A DNA stretch of 64,000 nt from BPJU01 sp964425225 (lineage in GTDB: Bacteria > Planctomycetota > Planctomycetia > Pirellulales > Pirellulaceae). The position numbers and the translations under genes were made by a program. Positions 17,977 to 26,293 of the stretch are shown here, one piece after another (position 1 is the first letter of the stretch; each line of letters begins with the position of its first letter). The notes under the pieces were generated by a model. The model made no database searches. It saw nothing but the letters and a program-made list of their open reading frames with translations, and had not been told where the DNA came from. The DNA is taken from assembly GCA_964425225.1 (NCBI GenBank), contig CAYRMD010000008.1:1-64000 (forward strand), written 5' to 3'.

Positions 17977-19461
17977 ATGCCAAGGGATTTTCTCGCTGGG
18001 GTCGACTCAAAATACGATGTAATCGTTATCGGTAGCGGTCTGGCGGGTATGACATGTGCCAACGTCCTGGGACGACTGGGACACCGTGTACTGCTGCTGG
18101 AACAGCATTATAAATTGGGGGGCCTTGCTACGTGGTTTCGTCGCCCGGGGGGACACATATTTGATATCTCGTTGCATGGTTTTCCCTATGGCATGGTCAA
18201 GAGTTGTCGGCGCTATTGGAACGAGGAAATTGCCGCTTCCATCGTCCCTCTGCGAGTCATTCGCTATGACAATCCCATGTTTTCACTCACGACCCGCTTT
18301 GATCGCGAAGATTTCACTCGACTCCTTATCACTCGTTTCCAACAAACACCACAAAATGTCGAGGCATTTTTTAATTTCCTTCAAAGAATGAATTTTTATG
18401 ACGATCAGACAATGACTGTGCGCGAATTATTCGACCGTTTTTTCCCGGGACGTGAGGATATTATTCGACTATTAATGGAACCGATTACCTATGCCAACGG
18501 CTCGACGCTGGAAGACCCGGCGGTCACATACGGAATCGTCTTTTCCAATTTTGTGGCCAAAGGTGTGTATACGTACCAGGGTGGTACGGAGGACCTTATC
18601 AGCAAGATGAAAAACGAACTATGTCGAAATGGCGTAGATGTGCGCATTCGAACTAGTGTTGATCGCGTGGTGATTGAAAAACGTAGGGTCAAGGGTGTTG
18701 CCGCAAATGGTCGCTTTGTCGCTTCACGGGCGGTAGTGTCGAATGCGAATCTTTTGACGACCATCTTTCGATTCGCCGGTCCCCGGCATTTCGATCGCCG
18801 GTTTTTGGATGAGGCCCGGTCGGTACGATTGAACAATTCCAGCACGCAAGTTTATATTGCCTTACAACCGGGCGATGTTTTGGAAGAAAGTACGGGTGAT
18901 TTGCTTTTCAGTTCGACTGCGCCACTGTTTCGAACCGAGCTACTTTTAAGTCGCAACATTACCAGTAGGACATTTTCGTTCTATTATCCGAAAACGCGCC
19001 CGCAGGCGCCGCCGAGGTGTTACATTGTTTCGAGCACGAACGCGCGTTACGAGGACTGGGCCCATTTGTCCGACGAAGAGTATCGCCGGTCGAAACAGGA
19101 TTTGATCGATACCACCTTGGTTGCATTGGAAAAATACGTTCCCAACATCCATAATCGGATTAGCTACGTCGAAGCGGCTACGCCGCGAACCTTTAAAAGA
19201 TATACGGGGCATGTAGGTGGCGCAAGTTTCGGCACGAAGTTCGAGGGATTGCACGTCAGCCGGAAACTCCCAGAAGCTATCCAGGGATATTTTCATGCTG
19301 GAAGCGTTGGGATCATCATGTCCGGTTGGCTTGGCGCTATCAATTACGGTGTAATCGTAGCGAACGAAGTGGATGACTATCTTACGCGTCACCCATCTCA
19401 GTCCGTTGCCCCAGAAGCCATGCGGGACGGTTGTTCGGTGCTTGAAGCGCAAGAGGGATAA
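17977..19461 (+). CDS. Phytoene-desaturase-like FAD-dependent oxidoreductase, copy 2
   Basis: 494-aa member of the same superfamily as the preceding gene, with GSGLAGMTCANVLGRLG for FAD binding, LEQHYKLGGLATWFRRPG, and a C-terminal FAD segment GYFHAGSVGIIMSGWLGAINYG. The ATG directly follows the previous stop (TGAATG), so translation is coupled. The pair is diverged outside the nucleotide-binding regions, consistent with two different steps or a heteromeric enzyme rather than a recent duplication. There is no signal peptide or membrane segment. Confidence 0.85.
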   Translation: MPRDFLAGVDSKYDVIVIGSGLAGMTCANVLGRLGHRVLLLEQHYKLGGLATWFRRPGGHIFDISLHGFPYGMVKSCRRYWNEEIAASIVPLRVIRYDNPMFSLTTRFDREDFTRLLITRFQQTPQNVEAFFNFLQRMNFYDDQTMTVRELFDRFFPGREDIIRLLMEPITYANGSTLEDPAVTYGIVFSNFVAKGVYTYQGGTEDLISKMKNELCRNGVDVRIRTSVDRVVIEKRRVKGVAANGRFVASRAVVSNANLLTTIFRFAGPRHFDRRFLDEARSVRLNNSSTQVYIALQPGDVLEESTGDLLFSSTAPLFRTELLLSRNITSRTFSFYYPKTRPQAPPRCYIVSSTNARYEDWAHLSDEEYRRSKQDLIDTTLVALEKYVPNIHNRISYVEAATPRTFKRYTGHVGGASFGTKFEGLHVSRKLPEAIQGYFHAGSVGIIMSGWLGAINYGVIVANEVDDYLTRHPSQSVAPEAMRDGCSVLEAQEG

Positions 19462-19489
19462 CGACGTTTCTTATGGGAATGGTGTGGGG

Positions 19490-19951
19490 ATGACCGGCTT
19501 TTCGGCAAGACAACTCGATGCGCGTGCGATTTATCAATACGTACCGCATCGACCTCCGATGCTGTTGGTGGATGAGGCCGTGTGGGAAGAACCTCGGCGG
19601 TTGAGGGCACTCAAAACGTTTCGTGGGGACGAATTCTTCCTGCAAGGTCATTTTCCCGAGGAACCGGTGGTACCCGGTATGATTTTGTGCGAATGCGTCT
19701 TGCAGGCTGGAGCTCTTTTGGCAGCCCTCCAGCATGAGTCGAAGGTCGATGGGGCCTTGCCGGTCGTCACTCGCCTGCAGCAGGTTCGGTTCAAACGAAT
19801 CGTACGACCCGGCGACACGGTGGCTGTACATGTGGCGTTGACAGAGCGCGTTGGGAGCGCGTTTTACATGCAAGGAACCATCCGGGTACAAGATGCGTTG
19901 GCCGTGTCGTTGGACTTCGCTTGCATGCTCGTCGAAAGGACACAACTGTGA
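19490..19951 (+). CDS. FabZ-type 3-hydroxyacyl-ACP dehydratase
   Basis: 153-aa hot-dog-fold dehydratase. HRPPMLLVDEA corresponds to the FabZ HRxPFLLVD motif, and GHFPEEPVVPGMILCE supplies the catalytic histidine (His54) and glutamate (Glu68) at the family spacing of 14 residues. It would remove water from a 3-hydroxyacyl-ACP. The chosen ATG gives a family-length protein; the upstream reading runs into the previous gene. The TGA overlaps the GTG of the next gene (GTGA). It is probably a pathway-specific paralogue, given its operon. Confidence 0.87.
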   Translation: MTGFSARQLDARAIYQYVPHRPPMLLVDEAVWEEPRRLRALKTFRGDEFFLQGHFPEEPVVPGMILCECVLQAGALLAALQHESKVDGALPVVTRLQQVRFKRIVRPGDTVAVHVALTERVGSAFYMQGTIRVQDALAVSLDFACMLVERTQL

Positions 19952-20805
19952 AGCCATCGTGTGGCTGGACTCTGGAAGGACGTCGCTATCTGGTATTCGG
20001 CGTGGCGAATCGACGAAGTGTGGCTTACCACGTCGGCCGCCGCCTGGAGTCCCTCGGCGCCCAATGCGTCTATGTGGTCCATACAGAAGAGCGCCGCCAA
20101 ACAGTTGCTCATCTCTTGCCCGGCGCGCCGATATATGTGTGCGATGTGACGTGCGACCACCAGATCGAGCAACTGCGGTGCACCCTGGCTCAGGAAGGCA
20201 CACGCTTTGATGGCATGTTGCATAGTGTGGCGTATGCCGATTACCGATCCGTACCTGCCGCCTTTCATCGCACGGACCGCCAGGCCTTTTTCCGCGCTTT
20301 CGACGTCTCCTGTTTTTCGCTGATACGCTTGAGCGACTTGCTACATCCGTTATTGGCACCAGATGCCTCGGTAGTAACAGTGTCGATCTCAACCACGCGC
20401 ATGGCCGCTCAAAACTACGGGTACATGGCCCCGATCAAAGCAGCGCTGGAATCCAGCGTGGCATTCTTGACTCAGGCGTTCAGCCGGTTCTCTGAGATCC
20501 GGTTTAATGCTGTCGGCGCCGGCCTGCTTAAGACATCTTCTTCGGCCGGCATTCCTGGGTACGTGGATGCCTACTTGTACGCCGAGCGTGTGATTCCTCG
20601 CCGTCGAGCCTTACAAACCGAAGAGGTGGCCGATGTGGTTGTCTTTCTGCTCAGCCCTTACTCGTCAGGTATCGTGGCTCAAACGATCATCGTGGATGCT
20701 GGTCTTTCGATTAATTATTTCGATCCCGATATTATCGAAAGGGTTCTCGCGGAAGATGGCCTAACGCGGATCGAAAAACCGCGTACTGAGAGCACCCCCG
20801 AATAA
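19948..20805 (+). CDS. FabI-like short-chain reductase lacking one catalytic Tyr
   Basis: 285 aa, closely patterned on enoyl-ACP reductase FabI: GRRYLVFGVANRRSVA for NAD(P) binding, CDVT, LHSVAYAD, and QNYGYMAPIKAALES containing Tyr157 and Lys164, the equivalents of E. coli FabI Tyr156 and Lys163. The equivalent of FabI Tyr146 is Ile147 (in SVVTVSIST), whereas the canonical FabI encoded at 23286–24119 keeps Tyr there. It therefore may not be a standard enoyl reductase and may act on another acyl intermediate. GTG start inside the fabZ-like stop, with AAAGGA eight bases upstream. Last gene of the five-gene cluster. Confidence 0.82.
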   Translation: MKPSCGWTLEGRRYLVFGVANRRSVAYHVGRRLESLGAQCVYVVHTEERRQTVAHLLPGAPIYVCDVTCDHQIEQLRCTLAQEGTRFDGMLHSVAYADYRSVPAAFHRTDRQAFFRAFDVSCFSLIRLSDLLHPLLAPDASVVTVSISTTRMAAQNYGYMAPIKAALESSVAFLTQAFSRFSEIRFNAVGAGLLKTSSSAGIPGYVDAYLYAERVIPRRRALQTEEVADVVVFLLSPYSSGIVAQTIIVDAGLSINYFDPDIIERVLAEDGLTRIEKPRTESTPE

Positions 20806-21289
20806 CCCGTGAATGTTTGTCACATCGGTACCGCATAAGCTCTACGGTGGCGATTTTGGGGCGAACGAGGGTATAGCCGCATTTGCCACTAAATCAACAC
20901 GGCGCAAAGGTGCACGTAAAAAGGAAACGAGGCACGTTATTGCTTGATTCCGCTGTTGCCGTTTTGGGTTTCCACACCGGGCATAGTTCTTGCCTGTCTG
21001 TTTTGGTACTCCCGCGGTAAAGCTGTCGCTCGTCGAAAACGGCTGCCGGACGGCCACGACTGACCAATGGCGCCGCATACGGCGTTTCTCCAATCCAAGC
21101 AAAATGAATAAACTCACCCCGCCTTCACACAGTACAGAATTCTTTGCACCCGTCAGAGAGTTCACACCGGGGAGTGGATGGTTTTAAGCTACGATTGAAG
21201 TGACTTAAATGGCCGCGGTATATATCGAAGTTGCTCGTTGTTGTCCGATTGAAGAGCACCGCGAGAAGTTCGGCAGCGAGTAATTGCCC
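20806..21289. other. Intergenic region after the acyl-modification operon
   Basis: About 480 bp with no convincing gene. No strong terminator (stem plus T-run) is visible after the FabI-like stop; ACCG/CGGT pairs at 20832–20850 are too weak to call. The stretch GGCGCAAAGGTGC near 20911 loosely resembles the dispersed GCAAAGGCGC repeats. Confidence 0.5.
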
Positions 21290-22744
21290 ATGACGAATCT
21301 TCGAAATTTGCTGGATCACGCATGGAAGCTGCATCAAGCCAGGCGGTTTGACGAAGCAGAAGCAATCTATCGTCACGTCCTGGCGGCAGCTCCAAAATTG
21401 GCGGAGGCCTGGTGTTACTTGGGAATTGTGCTCTATGACCGCGGGAGGTTCGAAGAATCCGTAGAGGCGTATCGGCAAGCAATTCAGCTCCGTAACGCCT
21501 TTCCGATTGCGTGGAGCAATATGGGTAATTCGTTGTCCGCTTTAGAAAGGTGGGAGGAGGCCGAACAAGCGATCCGCACAGCGATTCGACAACAACCGGA
21601 TTACGCCACCGCGTGGCTAAACCTCGGTGCGCTTTTCTTAAAACAAGGTCGGCTACAGGAATCGATTGGGGCTTTGGAACGGGCGGTGCAATTAGCACCC
21701 CAGAATGAGGCAGTCCATAGGAATTTGGGAGCGGCGCTGGTGCGCTCGGGGCGGATCGACGAAGGCTGGGAACACAATGAGCGGGCGTTGCGCTTAGCGC
21801 CGCGCAGTGCCGAAGCTCGTCGCAACCGCGCGATCGTACGCCTTTTAATGGGCGACTGGCGGTCAGGTTGGAAGGAATATGAGTGGCGTTGGTATTGTCC
21901 CGAACAGTCCTGGCCCCAACGTCCCGAACCGCTCTACGAGGGGCAACCTTTGGAAGGTAAACGACTCCTGCTCGTGGCCGAACAAGGTTTAGGCGACACG
22001 ATACACTTTGTTCGCTACGCGGAGTTGGCCCGGCAACGAGGCGCACGCGTGCTCGCCGAAGTCCAGCCGGAACTGATCCCGCTACTGGAGTCATTTCGTG
22101 CCGTAGAGTGTTGGTTACCGCGCGGCGGTCCTACCGTGATGTGTGACTATTTTTTACCGATGATGAGTGCACCTCGAGTTTTCGGAACTGTCCCCGAATG
22201 TGTGCCGGCGCCGATTCCCTATTTGGCAGCGCAGCCGGAACTTGTCGAGAAGTGGCAAGAACAACTGCCGCCCGCACCGTTGCGCATTGGCTTAGTATGG
22301 CAAGGCAGTCGATCACACCCGGCTGACCAACAGCGCTCGATGCCGCTGGCTCTTCTGGCACGCCTGGCTCGACCCGGACGCGTACTCGTCAGTTTGCAAA
22401 AAGGTTTCGGGGCTGAACAAATACGTGCTCTTCAAGAACCTCGGTCGGTACTCGATTTGGGCAACGAGCTTGATGCGGTGGCCCCTTTTTTAGATACGGC
22501 GGCCCTGATATGTGTCTTAGATCTTGTCATCTGCGTAGATACGGCGGTGGCTCACTTGGCCGGAGCTCTGGGGCGACCGGTTTGGGTAGCTCTGCCCTTT
22601 ATCCCCGATTGGCGCTGGCTTTTACACAGATCCGATACGCCCTGGTACCCCACCATGCGACTCTTTCGGCAACCGCGTTATGGAGATTGGGAATCGGTCA
22701 TCCAGGAGATGGACCGAGTCTTACTCGAACAATTTGGGAGCTAG
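21290..22744 (+). CDS. TPR-repeat protein fused to GT9-like glycosyltransferase domain
   Basis: 484 aa. Residues about 5–185 are five tandem TPR units, for example RRFDEAEAIYRHVLAAAP and GRFEESVEAYRQAIQL. After a linker the C-terminal half looks like the heptosyltransferase (GT9/GT-B) fold: LLLVAEQGLGDTIHFVRYA for the acceptor half, then LRIGLVWQGSRSHPADQQRS and a donor-site segment with DLVICVDTAVAHLAGALGRPVW. It has no membrane segment. The TPR part probably binds a protein partner or acceptor. ATG 21290 is preferred to a TTG two codons earlier. It converges with the Nudix gene, 20 bp apart. Confidence 0.82.
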   Translation: MTNLRNLLDHAWKLHQARRFDEAEAIYRHVLAAAPKLAEAWCYLGIVLYDRGRFEESVEAYRQAIQLRNAFPIAWSNMGNSLSALERWEEAEQAIRTAIRQQPDYATAWLNLGALFLKQGRLQESIGALERAVQLAPQNEAVHRNLGAALVRSGRIDEGWEHNERALRLAPRSAEARRNRAIVRLLMGDWRSGWKEYEWRWYCPEQSWPQRPEPLYEGQPLEGKRLLLVAEQGLGDTIHFVRYAELARQRGARVLAEVQPELIPLLESFRAVECWLPRGGPTVMCDYFLPMMSAPRVFGTVPECVPAPIPYLAAQPELVEKWQEQLPPAPLRIGLVWQGSRSHPADQQRSMPLALLARLARPGRVLVSLQKGFGAEQIRALQEPRSVLDLGNELDAVAPFLDTAALICVLDLVICVDTAVAHLAGALGRPVWVALPFIPDWRWLLHRSDTPWYPTMRLFRQPRYGDWESVIQEMDRVLLEQFGS

Positions 22745-22764
22745 TAAGTTCGAACAGCCGGGTA

Positions 22765-23181
22765 CTAGAGCGGATCATAGGGAGTTCGAGCGAGGAGGGC
22801 TTCGATCAAGCGGCGATTTCCACTGGGAAAAGTCAATTCTCTTAGCATCTGCCGCTCGACCCAACAATAAGGCTCGCGAGCCGTCGGTTGCGGTTCTCGG
22901 GGAACGCACGCAAAAAACTCCAACAGCAATTCGCAATGAGCGTAGCGGATGCGCTCGAATCCATAACGTCCCACGACCTGGACACACAGCCCGGTTTCTT
23001 CATAGCACTCGCGTACGGCTGCCTGCACAGGCGACTCTCCCGGCTCGAGCTTTCCGCCCGGAAACTCCCAATACCCGGCTAGGTCGACGCCTGGCGGACG
23101 TCGACCCACCAAGAACCGATCCTGCCACTGGACCACGGCAACGGCGATCGGGCAAGGAGTTCCAGGATCTTTGGAGGACAT
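22765..23181 (-). CDS. Nudix hydrolase, MutT-like
   Basis: 138 aa with a complete Nudix box, GGKLEPGESPVQAAVRECYEETGL (positions given by the GX5EX7REUXEEXGU pattern; catalytic residues Glu in REC-YEE). The preceding WEFPGGK and following CxQVVGRYGFERIRYAH fit the MutT / 8-oxo-dGTP diphosphatase or CTP-pyrophosphohydrolase subgroup, which hydrolyses oxidised nucleotides. The start at 23181 (MSSKDPG…) is chosen; an upstream ATG at 23238 lacks a ribosome binding site and adds an unconserved extension. The family length is about 130 aa. Confidence 0.9.
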   Translation of the reverse strand: MSSKDPGTPCPIAVAVVQWQDRFLVGRRPPGVDLAGYWEFPGGKLEPGESPVQAAVRECYEETGLCVQVVGRYGFERIRYAHCELLLEFFACVPREPQPTAREPYCWVERQMLRELTFPSGNRRLIEALLARTPYDPL

Positions 23182-23285
23182 CGATCCAATGCCTTTACTA
23201 CAGGCGAGCGGGCTGTTGACATGTCTTAGAAAGGGCATATCTAGGAAACTGGGTGTCGTGTGCCGTTAGAATTTTGTCAAAAGCT

Positions 23286-24119
23286 TTACGTAGATCCAGC
23301 GGTGTGCTTTAGTTCATCGAGCCAGCGGCCTGGCGTTCCCATAATGTTGTATCCGGCATCGACGTGCAGGATTTCTCCGGTAATCCCATCGGAGTAACTG
23401 GACAGCAAAAACGCGGCAGCTCGGCCCACTTCCTCGTGTGTTACATTGCGTTGGAGAGGAGCAATCTTTTCGTAAAGGAATTGCATCTCGCCCACGCCGG
23501 CTGCTGAACCTGCCAGAGTCTTTAAGGGGCCTGCACTGATGGCATTGACTCGTATACCCCCTCTTCCCAGGTCGAAGGCTAGGTAGCGGACGCAGGCATC
23601 GAGAGCCGCTTTACAAATCCCCATGACATTGTAACCCGGAACGCACTTTTCACCGCCAAAATAGGTCATCGTCAGGATCGAGGCTCCTGGATTCAGCAGG
23701 GGTCGAGCCGCACGTGCCAACGCCAAGAAGCTGTAGACACTTACGTCCATGGCCAATTGGAATCCGGCCCGGCTCGTATCAATTGTCGACCGATTCAGGT
23801 CTTCGCGATCGGCGAAAGCGATGGAGTGCAATAGAAAGTCGATCCTACCGAACTCTTCGGATGTTTTCTGCATGAGGTGGGCAATGTCTTCCTCCTTCTG
23901 CACATCCAACGGCACCAAAAACTTGGCATGGGGTTGGTTTTCCAAACACTTTGCCACACGGCGGCGGTTCTTTTGTTTCTCGTCGTCAGGTCGATCGGGT
24001 AAATGGCTAAAACCACACCAACCTCCCTGAGCCATCACCTCTTGGGCAACTGCCCAGGCAATGGACCGATCGTTTGCCACTCCCAGAATCAACCCTTTCT
24101 TGCCGTCAAACCAACCCAT
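23286..24119 (-). CDS. fabI: Enoyl-ACP reductase FabI (canonical)
   Basis: 277-aa NADH-dependent enoyl-ACP reductase, the last step of each fatty-acid elongation cycle. Motifs: KKGLILGVANDRSIAWAVA for the nucleotide, LHSIAFAD, and the catalytic set Tyr153, Tyr163 and Lys170 in MTYFGGEKCVPGYNVMGICK (Tyr146, Tyr156 and Lys163 of E. coli). The C-terminus carries VDAGYNIMG, also typical. It is read away from the sigma-54 activator gene, with a shared 150-bp upstream region, and 104 bp separates its stop from the Nudix start. Of the two FabI homologues in the window this one has the full active site and should be the housekeeping enzyme. Confidence 0.95.
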   Translation of the reverse strand: MGWFDGKKGLILGVANDRSIAWAVAQEVMAQGGWCGFSHLPDRPDDEKQKNRRRVAKCLENQPHAKFLVPLDVQKEEDIAHLMQKTSEEFGRIDFLLHSIAFADREDLNRSTIDTSRAGFQLAMDVSVYSFLALARAARPLLNPGASILTMTYFGGEKCVPGYNVMGICKAALDACVRYLAFDLGRGGIRVNAISAGPLKTLAGSAAGVGEMQFLYEKIAPLQRNVTHEEVGRAAAFLLSSYSDGITGEILHVDAGYNIMGTPGRWLDELKHTAGST

Positions 24120-24266
24120 ACGCTCATCCTTCTGGTAATTGTTCCGGATCTACCACTGCCTCGTGCCGACAGGCTCTTAGAGGCAACCACCGCGGTGTGT
24201 GGGGCGCTCTATAATGATGACAGTGTACGAGACGTCACTTATAGTCGGCGGCTGGAGATTGGACAA

Positions 24267-26204
24267 GTGAGCTTGAGTCGGGAAGCGGAAGAAAGCGGGT
24301 TTTTCACACCGGGCAGCGATAGAGTGGCCGAGTGGGCTGCGGTCCTCTGGCGACTCGACCCGGCGGTTTGGGAAGACCCGGAGCAGTTTGCGCACCAAGC
24401 GTTGGAAGTCGCTCGTACAGCCTTCGGCGCACGGGGCGTTGCTTTAGTCACGCAGCGCGGAGCCCTGTGGCACCCCCTATGCGCGGTGGGTCAAGTGGCA
24501 TGTTCAGACCACGGGATCATTGGTCAAGCGTGCGTCGAAGAAAAAGTCTCTCGATCGGATGCTGTGTGGATCGTGCCTGTGGATTGGGATACTCCCTCCG
24601 CCTTATTGATGGAGCCTGGGCGATGGGCTTTCGGACAACAAGCTGCAGAAGCCTTACGTCGACAATGGAATGCGATAGCCCGTAGCGTTTGGCGCTCCGC
24701 ACGCGCAGCTCGACGTTGTCGCCAGGCCGAAGTGCTCCTGGAAGTAGTCGCCCGTTGGCAGGCCACGCGTAATACCGAGGAGCTCCTGCGGCGCATGGCC
24801 GAAACTTCCACCGCTGTTTTGCAAGCCGAACGCGCCAGTATTTTTCTGTGGGATCGAGCCAACCGGGTTTTGGTGGCCAAGCCGGCACTGGGAGTCGAAG
24901 GAGGTGAACTGCGTGTGCCAGACGACCGCGGCGTAGTCGGGCAGGTGGTACAGACTGGCCGCCCCTATCGAGTCAATGTCGACGAAGACCAAACGGTTAT
25001 CGATCGAACCGTCGACCGGAAATTGGGTTTTCTAACGCATTCGCTCCTCTGCGTTCCGCTCGTAGGACCAAATGGGACCATCCTGGGTGCATTCGAAATG
25101 ATCAATAAACAGGGCGGGATTTTTACGGAGGAAGACGAGTACATCTTGCAGCAGTTGGCGCGCCATGCGTCATTGGCCCTCGAGAATAGTAAGCATGTCG
25201 AGCAGTTGTTGCGTACGCGCTGTGCATGGGCGAACCAAGCCGTTCAAGGTGCGGTGCTCGTGGGAGAGCACCCGTCCATCGTTGCCCTGCAAGAAACCAT
25301 TCGCAGGGTCGCCCAAACCGAGCTGCCCGTCCTGTTACTGGGAGAAAACGGCACCGGAAAAGAGGTCGTTTGTCGCATGATCCACGCGCTTAGCCGTCGG
25401 CCCGACGAACCGCTGCTGGCGGTCAACTGCGCGGCGATGCCCGAGACGTTGTTGGAAAGCGAATTATTCGGGCACGAAAAAGGTGCTTTCACCGACGCTC
25501 GTGAAGCACGTGCCGGGAAATTCGAGGCAGCCGGTGCCGGTACCCTATTTTTGGATGAAATCGGCGAATTGAGCCTTGCCGGACAAGCCAAACTATTGCG
25601 CGCCATCGAAGAAAAACATATCATGCGTCTTGGAGGTAATAGACCCATTGCTATTCAAGCACGAGTGATCGCGGCCACGAATCGCAATCTTGCCAATCTC
25701 GTACAACGAGGCCAATTCCGAGACGATTTATACTACCGGTTGAACGTGGTAACTTTGCATCTTCCACCCTTGCGCGAGCGAGGCAACGACGTCGTACTCT
25801 TGGCACGGCATTTTCTCGACGAGTTTTGTCGGCAGGCAGGCCGCCCACCGCTCAAACTTACGCCAGCCGCCTGTCGGCTCCTTTGCCAGCACCGCTGGCC
25901 GGGTAACGTTCGCGAACTGCGTAACCTCATGGAACGCTTCGCCTATCTGCACCCTCGGGACACAATCGATGAGAACGATTTGTCGGGATTGGTGGAGCCG
26001 GCGGCAACCGACCCATCCACTTCAGGAAGTTTGCGGGCGGCGACACGCGCTTTTCAAATGCGCTACATCCGTGAACAACTGCGTCGAAACGGTAGCCTTA
26101 GTGCTGCGGCGAAGGCACTCGGCATGCACCGAGCGAACCTTTATCGAAAAATCAAGCAGCTTGGACTAAATTTCTCGGTAGACGACCGTCCTGCCGAATC
26201 GTAA
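24267..26204 (+). CDS. Sigma-54-dependent transcriptional activator with GAF domain
   Basis: 645 aa from GTG 24267 (GGAG nine bases upstream); the frame stays open upstream into fabI but without a better start, and GTG 24195 is an alternative. Residues about 30–130 look like a degenerate GAF domain, 170–310 are a clear GAF domain (AERASIFLWDRANRVL … GFLTHSLLCVPL), then the AAA+ domain with Walker A GENGTGKE (360–367), GAFTDA (406–411, usually GAFTGA) contacting sigma-54, and LDEIGELS as Walker B. A Fis-type helix-turn-helix (AAKALGMHRANLYRKIKQ) ends it. It senses a small ligand or oxidative/redox state by its GAF domain; the target genes are not known. Confidence 0.92.
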   Translation: MSLSREAEESGFFTPGSDRVAEWAAVLWRLDPAVWEDPEQFAHQALEVARTAFGARGVALVTQRGALWHPLCAVGQVACSDHGIIGQACVEEKVSRSDAVWIVPVDWDTPSALLMEPGRWAFGQQAAEALRRQWNAIARSVWRSARAARRCRQAEVLLEVVARWQATRNTEELLRRMAETSTAVLQAERASIFLWDRANRVLVAKPALGVEGGELRVPDDRGVVGQVVQTGRPYRVNVDEDQTVIDRTVDRKLGFLTHSLLCVPLVGPNGTILGAFEMINKQGGIFTEEDEYILQQLARHASLALENSKHVEQLLRTRCAWANQAVQGAVLVGEHPSIVALQETIRRVAQTELPVLLLGENGTGKEVVCRMIHALSRRPDEPLLAVNCAAMPETLLESELFGHEKGAFTDAREARAGKFEAAGAGTLFLDEIGELSLAGQAKLLRAIEEKHIMRLGGNRPIAIQARVIAATNRNLANLVQRGQFRDDLYYRLNVVTLHLPPLRERGNDVVLLARHFLDEFCRQAGRPPLKLTPAACRLLCQHRWPGNVRELRNLMERFAYLHPRDTIDENDLSGLVEPAATDPSTSGSLRAATRAFQMRYIREQLRRNGSLSAAAKALGMHRANLYRKIKQLGLNFSVDDRPAES

Positions 26205-26293
26205 ACGGCAAGCTCAGATGCACCTTAAACCATTATGGGCTACAACGGGGACAAGCCAGCAATCGTGTCTTTGCCCTAAGGAGAATGCTCACC

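Noticed and set aside
24003..24266. Longer N-terminus for the sigma-54 activator
   Set aside because: The extension lies over the divergent fabI coding region and lacks any ribosome binding site; GTG 24267 with GGAG fits better.
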